From positions 70,798 through 134,797 of the forward strand of contig JAKUCV010000190.1 of NCBI GenBank assembly GCA_028386065.3: a stretch of 64,000 nucleotides of DNA. The letters run 5' to 3'. The notes under the pieces are model-generated. The model was not told the origin of the DNA. It saw only the letters and a program-made list of their open reading frames with translations, and did not search any database. Of the stretch, positions 1-10,932 are shown one piece after another. Position 1 is the first letter of the stretch. Each line of letters begins with the position of its first letter. The DNA is from Turnera subulata (lineage: Eukaryota; Streptophyta; Magnoliopsida; Malpighiales; Passifloraceae). The position numbers and the translations under genes are program-made.

Positions 1-1081
1 GTACTTGTTCTATGGAGTCCATGTGCTTGAACGCCTCGTTATGTCCTTTTTCACCCTCGAATCCTTTCACAAACTCGACGTTGACTTTTGCAACAGCTTG
101 TCTAGTTAAACTAACCAGGTCATCCAGTCCCATATTGTCTGTATCAGCCAAGTCATGAGTTGCAAATGCATAGAGATAGAGATTACCGATGGAATCTCCC
201 GAAAGGCGGGGACTTGTTCTCTGTCGTATGTTTACCACGTGGGTTGCCATAGACAATCTTGGAGAATCTGATACTTCTCTGGCGGCGGCCGAATAGAATT
301 TCCAAATGAAGGAAGATACCGTTTCAATGCGAGTAGGACTTAACACCCTCTCGCTTCTTGCCTTTGCTCTTAAGGTTTCGATCGCTTTGGCCTTGAAAAC
401 AAATCTCTTAACAACACCACAGTTGCTTTGATCGCACCACACCTCGTCGTCCTGCTGTGGCAGCAAGGACGGCTCAATGGGAGGAAAACGCAGGGATGCT
501 TCCCAAAGGTGATCAGGACTTATAATAACGTTGTCCTCGGTGGCGTGATTTGCTGTCCAACTTTTGAGGAAAGTACTTGCGCTAGATGCATCAAAAATCT
601 TGTGCAAGAAGCACACACCAAGGGCTATCCCCCCACACTCGAAGCTGTTCATCTGTATGGCTATTAGTGGGGTTGGTTCTGATTTTGGTACATAGCCAAA
701 GGGCGTGAAAGGAATGAATTGGTTCAACTTGTTTATCTGAGGATGTTGAAGAAAATCAACCAAACGGGTATCCTTCACTTTGGTTTCTAAGAATGGAACA
801 CCCTCTTCAAAGTTGTCTATGTCCAGATCATCCTTAACCCTTCCTGCCAAAGGGTAGAAGACGGATAGAGTTTCTGAAAGAGATCTTTTTAAGCCAGCTG
901 AAATTTCAGCCACATTTGGATGTGTACCCTCCGCTTCGTAGAAAAGGATGACTGGAAAATAACATGCGGCAGCAAGTAATTGGTCGAGAAGGGAGAGTTT
1001 GGTTGGATTGGGAGGGTGGAGGCACTCTAGTGAAGAGGGTTTCATGGTTTCTCTTGAAATAAATTCAATCTCCATACTCAT
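1..1081 (-). CDS. BAHD acyltransferase (vinorine synthase-like), C-terminus beyond window edge
   Basis: The minus strand is open from an ATG at 1081 (or the in-frame ATG two codons later at 1075) to base 1, so about 358 residues are visible and the last 80-90 are outside the window. BAHD enzymes transfer an acyl group from acyl-CoA to an alcohol or amine in the cytosol, usually in specialised metabolism. The catalytic HxxxD motif reads HKIFD at residues 158-162 counted from the second Met. The usual C-terminal DFGWG motif is not in view. The start at 1075 fits the paralogues, whose proteins begin MAVEFIS and MEVQFIS. An in-frame stop upstream rules out a much longer start. It lies in a tandem array with a broken copy (2090-8958) and a complete one (14949-16307), all on the same strand. 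No frameshift or stop is seen in the visible part. The substrate cannot be told from sequence. Confidence 0.88.
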   Translation of the reverse strand, partial: MSMEIEFISRETMKPSSLECLHPPNPTKLSLLDQLLAAACYFPVILFYEAEGTHPNVAEISAGLKRSLSETLSVFYPLAGRVKDDLDIDNFEEGVPFLETKVKDTRLVDFLQHPQINKLNQFIPFTPFGYVPKSEPTPLIAIQMNSFECGGIALGVCFLHKIFDASSASTFLKSWTANHATEDNVIISPDHLWEASLRFPPIEPSLLPQQDDEVWCDQSNCGVVKRFVFKAKAIETLRAKARSERVLSPTRIETVSSFIWKFYSAAAREVSDSPRLSMATHVVNIRQRTSPRLSGDSIGNLYLYAFATHDLADTDNMGLDDLVSLTRQAVAKVNVEFVKGFEGEKGHNEAFKHMDSIEQV

Positions 1082-1137
1082 CTTTGGCACTGACACTTGG
1101 AGGAGAATGATTAGAACATTCGTTTGTGTGGGTACTT

Positions 1138-1144
1138 CTTTATA
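1138..1144 (-). promoter_or_regulatory. TATA box of the left BAHD gene
   Basis: TATAAAG on the minus strand lies about 60 bp upstream of the two candidate ATGs, a normal plant TATA-to-ATG distance. Confidence 0.55.
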
Positions 1145-2089
1145 CTAGGAAATGTCTTCTTTTTTTCTCAAAAAAAAAAAAAAATAGAAAGACAGCCCTT
1201 AATTAGTTTCAATGAAAAGTGATTAAGCTGGAGATAAGACAAGGGCATGTGCGGTGGGGTTTCTATTGTATAATCAATAATGTATATGACGCACGGCCCT
1301 ACTTATCGCAGAACACTTTCTCTACGTAGAAAGTAGCCAATCGATGATGGAAATCATGGAGATTTTTGTGGGACAATAGTACAATAACGCACCTACCCTG
1401 TCGGCCAGTGGGACAAGTCGGGGGTAGCGCATGAAAAATACAAGCCACATGCTTAAATGTGTAGCATGGTTGGTGGGTGCAGGTGAAAGATAGATTCAAG
1501 GACTATCACTTTTAGGCTTTGAGAGTGTATCCAGGCCAGGCAGCAACCAGTAAGAGATGGAATTGGAAAGGGTTAAAGACTAATAACAAATTCATCTTTC
1601 TATTCTCTTGCTTCTTGGAGTGTAATTTTATCTACAATATGCTTCGGATGGTGTTGGCCAGATGACTTATTGGTATTTCAGGTACAGAGGAAAACAGAGC
1701 ACAGTGATCAATCCATTCTAGTCTTGAAGATAATCAACAGCATTCTAGGAAAAAAGCCCCCCTTACTGCCAACTGGTAGCATTTATTACCAATTAACAAG
1801 GATATAGGTATAATGCTAAGTGCTGTTTCACTTTGTTGATTAAAGAACATTCATTTGCAATTTTTTTCCTTTCAATCAAAATCTCTCCTTCCGGAAAAGG
1901 CATCCAAACTTCTATTTCATTGAAAATGCAGATCTCTTACTCAAATTTCAACACATATAACACATAGGTACATAAATCCTATTCAAATGATGGACTGATA
2001 ATAAGCCCGTAGAATATTGAAGATATGTGCAGGTCAATGGGGGAATGTGGACGACAATTTGTTTCGCATTATGCACATCATCAGTATAG
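1145..2089. other. Spacer between BAHD copies
   Basis: Upstream region of the left BAHD gene and downstream region of the broken second copy. I see no gene, mobile-element end or repeat here. The only ORFs are short and unlike any known family. Confidence 0.5.
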
Positions 2090-3196
2090 CTAGGCCAAAA
2101 CAATTGGGTTTGGGGTAGCAAATGCTAGGGATTCAGGATCACGTTCCAGTATATCCATTTTGGTTTCATCTATTACCATCCACGCCTCAATATCCTGGCC
2201 GAAAGTTGGACCAACACTTCCCAGAACACCGCTTCATATTGGCTTTCCCCATCCAAATTCCAAATCATTGAAGCCCGAGTTAACCCAACTCGAGAAGATA
2301 AATGTTTCTGGTTTAAGGGACAACACCTGTTGTACAAGGCCTGCAAACTCAGATGCAGCTTGAGGACCTCCCTCGCCTTCGAACTTGTTTAAAGACTCTG
2401 CGTCGATCCTTGCAACAGCTTCTTTGATCAATGCAACAAAGTCAGGCAGCTCCATTTGATCTGTATCGGCCAAGTCGTGGGCTGCAACTGCAAAGGCCAC
2501 AATATTCCCAATAGAGTCTTTTGGGAACGGAGGAATTGTTCTTTGTCGAATGTTGACTGCATGGAAGGAGAAAGATTGTCTTGGAGAATCATCATCACCT
2601 GATGATGATAGTTTCCTGGCAGCTGAGGAGAAGGATTTCCAAATGAAAGAAGAAACTGTTTCAACCCGAGAGGGTGGTTTATTGATCTCCATTTTGTCAT
2701 TTCTTGCATTTTGCCTTAGAGTAGCAATGGCTTTGGCGTTGAAAACGTATCGGTTAACAGTATGTTTTCTTTCAAAATTCCATATTTCCGTAATCTTTGA
2801 TTTCAGTTGACTTTGCAATGATGGTTCAATGGCAGGAAATCGCAGCGGTGCATCCAAACGAGTAGGATGTATTATATCCTTGTAAGTAGTGTTGTTTCCT
2901 CCACTAATGTGATTGGCTGACCAACTCTTGAGGAAATCACTTGCGCTAGTTCCATCCAGGATCTCGTGCCAGAAGCACCCACCAATGGCTATCCCGCCAC
3001 ACGCAAAAGTGTTGACCTGTATACCAAGTGGGGCTATTTCTGATTTTGGTAAAGGTGTAAAGGGCGGGTACGAGAGGAATTGATTCAACATATTTATTTG
3101 AGGATGTTGAAGGAAACCAGACATTGGCATAGTCACCTTGGTTTGTGTAAATGGAACACCCTCTTCGTAGTTGTCTACTATATATGTGCCTTCTTT
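2090..3196 (-). pseudogene. BAHD acyltransferase copy 2, 3' part, split by copia insertion and nonsense mutation
   Basis: This is residues from about 80 to the C-terminus of a BAHD protein. HxxxD is present as HEILD. The C-terminal motif reads EFGWG instead of DFGWG. Directly after GWGKPI the codon for the conserved Trp (WVG in copy 3) is TGA at 2234-2236. The frame then continues to a TAG at 2090-2092, with about a dozen residues missing before the conserved AWM. The 5' part is at 8720-8958. The two parts are separated by a copia element with a 5-bp target duplication (TCTTT at 3192-3196 and 8720-8724). Counting one copy of that duplication, the frame reads straight through, ...SGRLKEGTYIVDNYEEG, so the insertion interrupted an open gene. 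Order of the TGA and the insertion is unknown. Confidence 0.92.
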
Positions 3197-4248
3197 TGAA
3201 GGAAATAATTATAAGAAGGGTGTATTTGAGAAAAGCTTTGTGTGAATTAGACCTGGCAATTCGTGTTGTCGTGTCGTGTTTGTGTCGGGTTGAACAGGTA
3301 ATCGGGTTCTAAATCTTCAACCTGACCAGACTCATTTAATAATCGTGTCATGTCGTGTCCAACCCGTTTATTATCGTGTCGGGTTCGGGTTGACCCGCGG
3401 GTTACCTATTAAGTCTAACAAGCCTAAAAATTAGTTTGAAATTTTTCTATTTTGCTCAAGTAATTGTATTTTTTGAGCAAATAGGCATATAATTAGATTT
3501 TTTCATATATTAAATAAAATTATAAATTGTAAAATCATAATATAATAATATTTTAAAGCATTTATAGAAATATTTTTAGATAAGTTTACTAACTTTAGCC
3601 TTAAATATTGAATAAGTCTTATATTAAATCAGTAAAATATCTATACTCTAAATATAATCGGGTCGTAAACAGGTACCTATCGGGTTGGCGGGTCAACCCG
3701 CGACCTGACCTGTTAATTTTCGTGTCGTGTCGGGTCGACCCATTTAACTAAACGGGTTGAAAATCTCTGACCTATACCTGCTAATTTCGTGTCGGGTTGT
3801 CGTGTCAATACCCGTTTTGCCAGGTCTAGTGTGAATATTTAGTTATGCAAAGAAGGAAAGAATAAGGACTTGCATAAAAAACAAAAAAAATGCAAGGGTG
3901 TATTTAACTCTGTGAGAAACAGAGAAGCATAGAAACAGAGTAAACAAGGAAATAGAAAACAAGGAGCAAGCGTCGTTTGATTGTAAATTAGGAAAGCACA
4001 CCACCATTTTGAATTATATTACATATTTATAGTTTTTACAATCGACTTAAACAAACCAAAATATCTTAGCTTTTTTCCTGATTTTTATTTAGTGCACTAA
4101 AATTTTTCTAGATAATCATTTAAAGTATCATGATATTTTTATTTTTACAAGATCATTCCAGATTATGTGCTAGATCATTTCTACAAAATATCATGATTTT
4201 TTTACAAGAACATTATGAAAAGTTCTAGCAAGCAATCATTCATCAACA
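3197..4248 (-). repeat. 3' LTR of the copia element, enlarged by a nested insertion
   Basis: It matches the 8312-8719 LTR at both ends. It is 1052 bp rather than 408 bp because of a 581-bp insertion at 3248-3828 plus an 8-bp duplication, and some small length differences around 3965-4010 and 4150-4180. Confidence 0.92.
3248..3828. mobile_element. Non-autonomous hAT-type element, copy 1 (581 bp)
   Basis: It has 12-bp terminal inverted repeats, TAGACCTGGCAA, and a perfect 8-bp target duplication GTGTGAAT (3240-3247 and 3829-3836). An 8-bp duplication is the hAT hallmark. Subterminal regions are full of GTGTCG/GGGTCG motifs around an AT-rich centre. There is no coding capacity. It is nested in the copia 3' LTR, so it is younger than that insertion. 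A second copy of exactly the same length lies at 48024-48604 in the opposite orientation. Confidence 0.9.
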
Positions 4249-7200
4249 CTCCTCCTTGATTTCTTGCTGCAAATTCCCAAAGCATCTCTAAGCTTCTCAA
4301 ATCTTTCTTTGGGCAATGCTTTCGTCAAAATATCTGCTCGATTATTTTCAGAATTGCAATAAACAAGACTAACTTCATTGGCTTGCTGCACTTCTCTGAT
4401 GAAGTAAAACTTGATCTTGATGTGCTTTGTCTTGCCATGAAACACTGGATTTTTAGATATTGCTATTGCAGATTGATTGTCTACCATAATCTCAGTAGCT
4501 TCTTCTTGAACTTCCTTGAGATCATGCAATATTTTTCTCAACCAAATTGCTTGGTTGACAACAGCAACAGCTGCTACATATTCAGTTTCTGCAGTAAACT
4601 GAGCAACAATATCTTGTTTCTTAGAATTCCAAGAGAAAACAGCAGTACCAAGGGTGAACAAATACCCTGATGTGCTTTTCATATCGTCTTGAGAACCAGC
4701 CCAGTCGCTATCAGAAAATTCATGAAGTTTAATCTCTTGCTTCTGCTGAAACCAAACACCAAAATCAACAGTGCCTTTGATATATCTTAGCACCCGCTTT
4801 GCTGCTTTAAAGTATAACTCACTAGGAGCATGCATGAATCTTGAAAGTAAGCTAGCAGCAAACATAATATCTGGTCGGGTTGCTGTGAGGTATAGGAGGC
4901 AACCTATCAAACTTCTGTATTGAGAAGCATCAGCCTTCTCAAAACCATCCTCCTTGCTTAGCTTTTCATTCAAAGCCAAAGGTGCACTGACTGGCTTATA
5001 ATTAAGCTTCTTGAACTTCTTTAGAATCTCCAATGCATACTTCCTCTGGCTTATGAAGACTCCTCCGTTAGTTTGATATATTTCCATGCCAAGAAAATAT
5101 GCCATTTCTCCCAAATCAGTCATCTCAAACACTTTGCTCATCTCCATTTTGAATTGCTTCACAAGCTTTGGATTATTTCCTGTGACTAGCAAGTCATCCA
5201 CATATAAGGACACAATCAACAAATCTGACTTGGTTGTTTTCACATATAGAGTGGCTTCATTTTTGCTCCTTTGGAAACCAAATTGGATTAAATACTCATC
5301 TATCTTTGTATACCAGGCTCTAGGAGCTTGCTTCAGGCCATATAGAGCCTTTTTCAGGAGGTAGACTTTCTCTTCACTGCCTTTGACAATGAAACCTTGA
5401 GGCTGCTCAACATAAATTTCTTCATCAAGAAATCCATTGAGAAATGCTGATTTTACGTCTAATTGGAAGATTTTCCAGCCTTTTTGGGCAGCCAAGGCTA
5501 GTAGTAGCCTAATTGTATCATGCCTTGCCACTGGAGCAAATGTTTCAGTAAAGTCTACTTCAAATTGTTGAGAGTAGCCCTTCACAACCAACCTAGCCTT
5601 CAGCTTATTCACAGAACCATCTGCATTCAACTTGGTTCTATAAACCCATTTAACTCCAATGACATTTTTGTGACTTGGTCTATCAACCAAACACCAAGTC
5701 TGATTCTTTTCTATCATATTCATCTCCTCCTGCATTGCATCTCTCCATTCAGAAATTTTACTTGCTTCTTCATAAGTTGTAGGCTCTAGAACAGCAACAT
5801 TACATCTCTGATATATATCAGCAAGAGTTCTAGTGCCTCTAACTGAATCTTCTTCTTCTTCCTCCTCATCTACTTCTTGAGGCTCACCATTATCTTGATT
5901 TATTTGTGGAGACAAGACTTGATAAGGTTGATGATCATCTTTGGAATTTTGCCAATTCCAGGATGCATTTTCATCAGACTTAACATTTCTACTAACAATA
6001 ACCTTCCCAGTTTTAGGATTATAAACTCTGTACCCTTTAGTAACAGAGCTATATCCCATAAAGATTCCAACTTCAGCCTTATGCTCCAGCTTGTCCCTCT
6101 TAACATCAGGTATGTATGTATAACATACACAACCAAACACCCGCAAGTGCTCCACAGATGGTTTAAATCCATTCCAAGCCTCAAATGGAGTTTTATTGTC
6201 TAGAGCTTTTGTAGGCAGCCTATTTTGAATATAAACAGCAGTATTCACCGCCTCTGCCCAATAGCTCTTAGGCATCTGCTTCTCAAACAAGAGACACCTA
6301 GCCATCTCCATGACTGTTTTATTTTTTCTTTCACTAACTCCATTTTGTTGAGGAGTATAACTTACTGTGAGCTGATGAGAGATGCCAACATCTTCACAAA
6401 ACTTGTTAAAATTTTGTGAAGTGTATTCAGTCCCGTTATCTGACCTTAGGACCTTTATAGAGCAGCCACTCTGATTTTCTACCAAAGCTTTGAATTTTTG
6501 GAACACTTCAAACACCTCATATTTTTGCTTCAAGAAATAAACCCAACACATTATTGAAAAATCATCTATAAAGAGGATAAAGTACCTGCAGCCTCCCAAA
6601 GAAGGTACTTTCATTGGTCCACAAACATTTGTATGCACTAATTGTAATTTTTCTGAGGCTCTCCAAGCTTTGTTGACTGGAAATGGCAACTTTGATTGCT
6701 TTCCCTATTGACAGACCTCACAAACAGCAGAGCATCCTCCAATAGCAGGCATATTATGCACTATTTCCTTAGTATGAAGATTTTTTAAGGAAGTATAGTT
6801 GACATGACCTAGCCTTTTATGCCACAGAGAAGTCATATCAACTGTACTTGTATATGAATGAGCATTATTGTTCCTCAAATTTAATGAGAAACTTTTATCC
6901 TTCATGCCAACAGAAAATAACTTGTTGTTTGCAGCATCATATATAGTGCATGCATTATCTTTGAATATCAATGAATAATTTTTCTCTAGTAATTGGCCCA
7001 CACTTAATAAATTTTGATCAAGCATGGGAACATATAAAACTTCAGAAATAAATTTGGTACCTGATGGAGTCTCAACTGCAACAGTACCTTTACCTTTGAC
7101 ATCAATATAGTCTCCATTCCCAATCCTGACCTTCGAAAGATAAGACTCGTCCAAGTCTGAAAAAGCATCAATCTTGTGAGTCATGTGGTGTGTGCAACCA

Positions 7201-8204
7201 CTATCAATGAGCCAATCACTGCTTCTTGCTGTTGTATAACATGATGCAACAAATAGTTGTTCTTCTCGCGCCTCTTCTTGCTGGTTTTCAACACGTTGAG
7301 CCTGCTGATCCTGTTGTTGCTTCTTAAGCTGACATACTTTATCAACATGGCCTGTCTTTTTGCAATTTTTGCATTGTGCATCAGGTCTAAACCAACAATA
7401 CTTCTCCGAATTATTTGTTTTCTTGCAGAAAGAACATGCTGGAAATTGTTTCTTCTGACCAAATTTGGTGTCGCCATTGTACTTCTTTTGCTTTTCCTTT
7501 TTCTCCGCAGCTTGCTTTTGATTGTTGTTGCTGAACTGATGCTTGTTTTTGTGTTTAACATTCATAGCTCCCTCTACTTGAATTCCCTGCCTGAGTGCTC
7601 TCCTTTGTTCTTGAGCTTGTAAAGAATGAACAAGCTCTTGCAATGTTATTTCAGACAAGTCTTTTGATTATTCCAAAGAGGATATTTTTGATTCAAACCT
7701 CTCTGGAAGACTCACCAACACCTTCTCAACCACCCTCTTGTCTGAGATATCTTCTCCCAAAAGTCTGATTTGGTTGACAATTTTCATCAACCTATCAGAA
7801 AATTCTTTTAATGACTCAACCTTTTCCATCCTCAAAAACTCAAATTCTCGTCTGAGATTGAGAACCTGCATCTACCTTGATTTTTGGCTTCCCCAAAACT
7901 CCACCTTCAACTTATCCCAAGCTTCTTTGGCACTTTGACAAACCATAATTCTTGTAAAAATTTCTTCTGACACCAACGAAAAAATTGCAGACAAGGCTTG
8001 ATAACCTTTTGCAATTTCTTCATTGTGTTGCTTGATTTGATTTATAGTGGCTTGTTCTGAGAGTGGGGTTGGATTTACACCAACATCAACAACCTCCCAT
8101 AAGCCATAAGCTTGAAAATAAGCCTTCATCTTCACAGTCCATGTTTGGAAATTTTCACCTGCAAACACAAGTGGTGTTGGTACTGTGAAGTTTCTTGACA
8201 TCAT
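4236..8204 (-). pseudogene. Copia gag-pol polyprotein, inactivated by three in-frame stops
   Basis: One frame of 1323 codons runs from an ATG at 8204 to TGA at 4236, a normal copia length, but is broken by TAG at 7872-7874, TAA at 7668-7670 and TAG at 6705-6707. The order is gag, a CCHC knuckle (CKNCKKTGHVDKVC), aspartic protease (WLIDSGCTHH), integrase HHCC zinc finger, integrase core, RT (YVDDL) and RNase H. In the integrase core the residue normally D in the HTDVCGPM motif is N here, so the first residue of the catalytic triad is also lost; the later SDNGTEY and NGVSERKN motifs remain. The end of the frame covers the purine tract and the first bases of the 3' LTR. All breaks are substitutions; no frameshift is seen. 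Confidence 0.93.
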
Positions 8205-8297
8205 GAAAGATTGAGAAGATGGATTTTTTTGAGTTATAGGAAGGCTGAATTTATGGGTATTGTGGTTTGGGGTTTATGGTCCCTTAAGAACAAGGGC

Positions 8298-8310
8298 GCT
8301 CCGCTACCAA
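8298..8310 (-). other. Primer-binding site of the copia element
   Basis: TTGGTAGCGGAGC on the minus strand, one base inside the 5' LTR. A very similar site is found next to the LTR of the gag-only element at about 22149-22161. It resembles the usual initiator-Met tRNA site with a few differences. Confidence 0.6.
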
Positions 8311-8311
8311 T

Positions 8312-8719
8312 TGAAGGAAATAATTATAGGAAGGGTGTATTTGAGAAAAACTTTGTGTGAGTATTTAGTTATGCAAAGAAGGAAAGAATAAGGACTTGCA
8401 TAAAAAACAAAGAAAATGCAAGGGTGTATTTAACTCTGTGAGAAAAAAAGAAGCATAGAAACAGAGTAAACAAGGAAATAGAAAACAGAGGAGCAAACCC
8501 ATTTTGAATTACATTACATATTTATAGTTTTTACAACCGACTTAACAAACTAAAATATCTTAACTTTTTCCTGATTTTTATTTAGTGCACTAAGATTTTT
8601 CTAGATAATCATTTAAAGTATCATGATATTTTTATTTTTACAAGATCATTTCTATAAAATATCATGATTTTTTTACAAGAGCATTATGGAAAGTTCTAGC
8701 AAGCAATCATTCATCAACA
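8312..8719 (-). repeat. 5' LTR of the copia element (408 bp)
   Basis: Starts TG and ends CA, shares both ends and most of its sequence with 3197-4248, and is followed by the second TCTTT at 8720-8724. Confidence 0.93.
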
Positions 8720-8958
8720 TCTTTCAACCTTCCACTCAAGAAATAGAAGGCAGATAGGGTCTCAGATAATGATGTTTTAAGCTGAACTGAAATTTCAGAG
8801 ATTTTTCCATGTGTATCACCACCACTCATTTGGTAAAAAAGGATGATTGAAAAATAACCTGGAGGTGCTAGCTGGTCAAGGAGGGATAGTTTGTAGGGCT
8901 GGTGGATGTCTAGGGAAGAGGGCTTTATGAATTCTCTTGAAATGAATTCCACGGCCAT
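8720..8958 (-). pseudogene. BAHD acyltransferase copy 2, 5' part
   Basis: It starts MAVEFISREFIKPSSLD at the ATG at 8958 and runs about 80 residues to YFLSGRLK, where the copia LTR begins. Past the junction the frame enters LTR sequence and stops. The body of the gene continues at 3196-2090. An upstream in-frame ATG at 9033 is unlikely to be native because both paralogues start at the position used here. Confidence 0.9.
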
Positions 8959-9017
8959 ATCCAAGGTCCTTAATTTGCAACTGCTATAGTTTGAAGAAAA
9001 TGCTATGCAGATCACTC

Positions 9018-9025
9018 GTTTATAT
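9018..9025 (-). promoter_or_regulatory. TATA box of BAHD copy 2, next to a MULE insertion
   Basis: ATATAAAC on the minus strand lies about 60 bp upstream of the ATG at 8958. The Mutator-like element's target duplication begins only 22 bp further upstream (9048), so everything beyond the core promoter was displaced. Confidence 0.5.
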
Positions 9026-10932
9026 GGGTTCACTATGCCGGAAAACGGTCTTTAAATGGGTTTTTGGTACAGTTGGTACCCAACTTTTTTACGTTGGGTC
9101 AATCGTGTACCTGCAATTTTTCTCGAGACATTTATGTACCTAGAGTTTCAACGGGCAGGTCAGTCATGGGTCTCGGGCTGGGTATCTGCTGATGTGGAAG
9201 CTGCCCAAATTTTGGCTGCTGCCCATAACTTAAAACGACGTCGTTTCACCACGATACGACGTAGTTTTCACATCCACATGGCAAAGGCGGAACCCACCCA
9301 TTTCCTAATACCTGACCCAACTACCAATCCGGTTTTACCCTTAAGAGGTTCAACCGAACCCAAATGAAAATTTTCACTTTAATTTGTTTACCCCTATTAT
9401 TTTCACAAGTTGATCTCGCACTATACTCATAATTAAGTATGCACTAATAAAATAATAAAAATAAAAAAATTTAAAATAAAAAATTTGATTTTTTAATGAA
9501 TAAAAAGGCTACATTTTCGAGTTCTACTTTTCAAAATTTTAATAATGTTAACTATTTTTTTCCCATAATTGTTAATAAGTTTCTCAATTTTGAATTTTAT
9601 TCTTTTCCATTTTTGTAATTTTCATTATTACACTCTCCACCTAACCAAACATCAACTCATACATAAATTGTACTAAATATATTTAAGACCTCTTTAATAA
9701 GATATTAAAGTATTTTAATGCATTAATTGTTAAAGATAAGTCTTTCCTCAAAATCAAAAGTTGTCAACCGAATCAAAATCATCACCCACTCCTAACCTCT
9801 TCTACCATATCGTCATCTTCTCATCAGATAACTAAAAATAAAAGAAATCATCCTCCTAAACCCATTCCAATCCAATATCATAAGACACATTCCCTAGTAT
9901 GAACAATCCCCGTACCACACGACGAACCAGTAAGCTGCAGTCCTAAACCAAATTCATAGAGCTGCCACCGCCCCGCCGCCGCTGCCCCCTCCACCCAAAA
10001 CCCAGTGGTCTCCCTCCTCCACCACCACCATGACATCTCCTGCCAGATCTCTCCTTGCATCACACAGACTGACTCACGACAACAAACCCTTCTATATTTT
10101 TTTTTTCTTATAAATCTTTGTTTTCTATTACTTGTGGTCGCTTCAGTGAGGTTGGGGAGAGCAGGAGGTGAGGTCATCGGCTTTGTAGGAGTGATGTGAT
10201 GTTGGATGATGGTGGTTGTGATGATGGTGTCAGATGGTGGTTGTGGTGGTGAGGTTGAGTGATGGTGGTTGTGGTGGCGGTGTCAGGTTTGGGCGATGGT
10301 GGTTTTTGATTGTGTACTCGTGGATGACCTAGGAAAGGGAGAGGGAAGGGTGAGGAAGAAGGTGGGGAGGAGGATGGAGAGGGAAGGGGTGAGGAAAAGG
10401 AGGTGACTCGCCGGCAGTGGTGGTGTGATGGTGTGGGAGAGAGAAAATGTGTTAGGGATTTTGTTAAATGTTGAAGTTTTTTCCCAATTGGGTGGTGAAC
10501 GGAGAAAACAAAAGGTGTTTTGTAATTATTGATTGTTCAGTTTGTTTCAGGAACTAATTAGGAATTAAAAAATTTGAGTATTTAATGTGATAAAACAGAG
10601 AAGATAAGTTATTCCTAAATTTGGGTAATATGCATATCAAAATCATTCTTTACTAGTGCCGTTCACTTTGGTTTATTTTTAAAAAATTAATTGTTTCGGG
10701 TCGCTTATTTTTTCGATTGAACCTCTCAAATCAAGTAAGAACCGGGTGGAATGTTACTGGGAGAATGGTGGGACCTACACTTGCCACATGGATGCTAAAC
10801 GACGTCGCATCGTGATGAAACGATGTCGTTTTAAGTTACGGGCAGCAGCCCAATTTCGGGAAGCTTCCATGTCAGCAGATACCCAGCCCGAGACCCATAA
10901 CTGACATGCCCGCTAAAAGTCCAGGTACACAA

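Larger units (their letters stand above)
3197..8719 (-). mobile_element. Ty1/copia LTR retrotransposon, inserted in BAHD copy 2
   Basis: The element runs TG...CA with flanking TCTTT duplications. It is coded on the minus strand, so the 5' LTR is on the right (8312-8719) and the 3' LTR on the left (3197-4248). A primer-binding-site-like TTGGTAGCGGAGC lies at 8298-8310 next to the 5' LTR; it resembles the common initiator-Met type. A purine tract AAGGAGGAG abuts the 3' LTR at 4249-4257. Gag, protease, integrase, RT and RNase H follow in copia order. The copy cannot be autonomous because its single coding frame has three nonsense codons. The 3' LTR is enlarged by a nested hAT-type element. Confidence 0.95.

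Noticed and set aside
10906..10932. Apparent N-terminus MPAKSPGTQ of the LINE protein
   Set aside because: These codons are MULE terminal-repeat sequence; LINE sequence starts at 10933.
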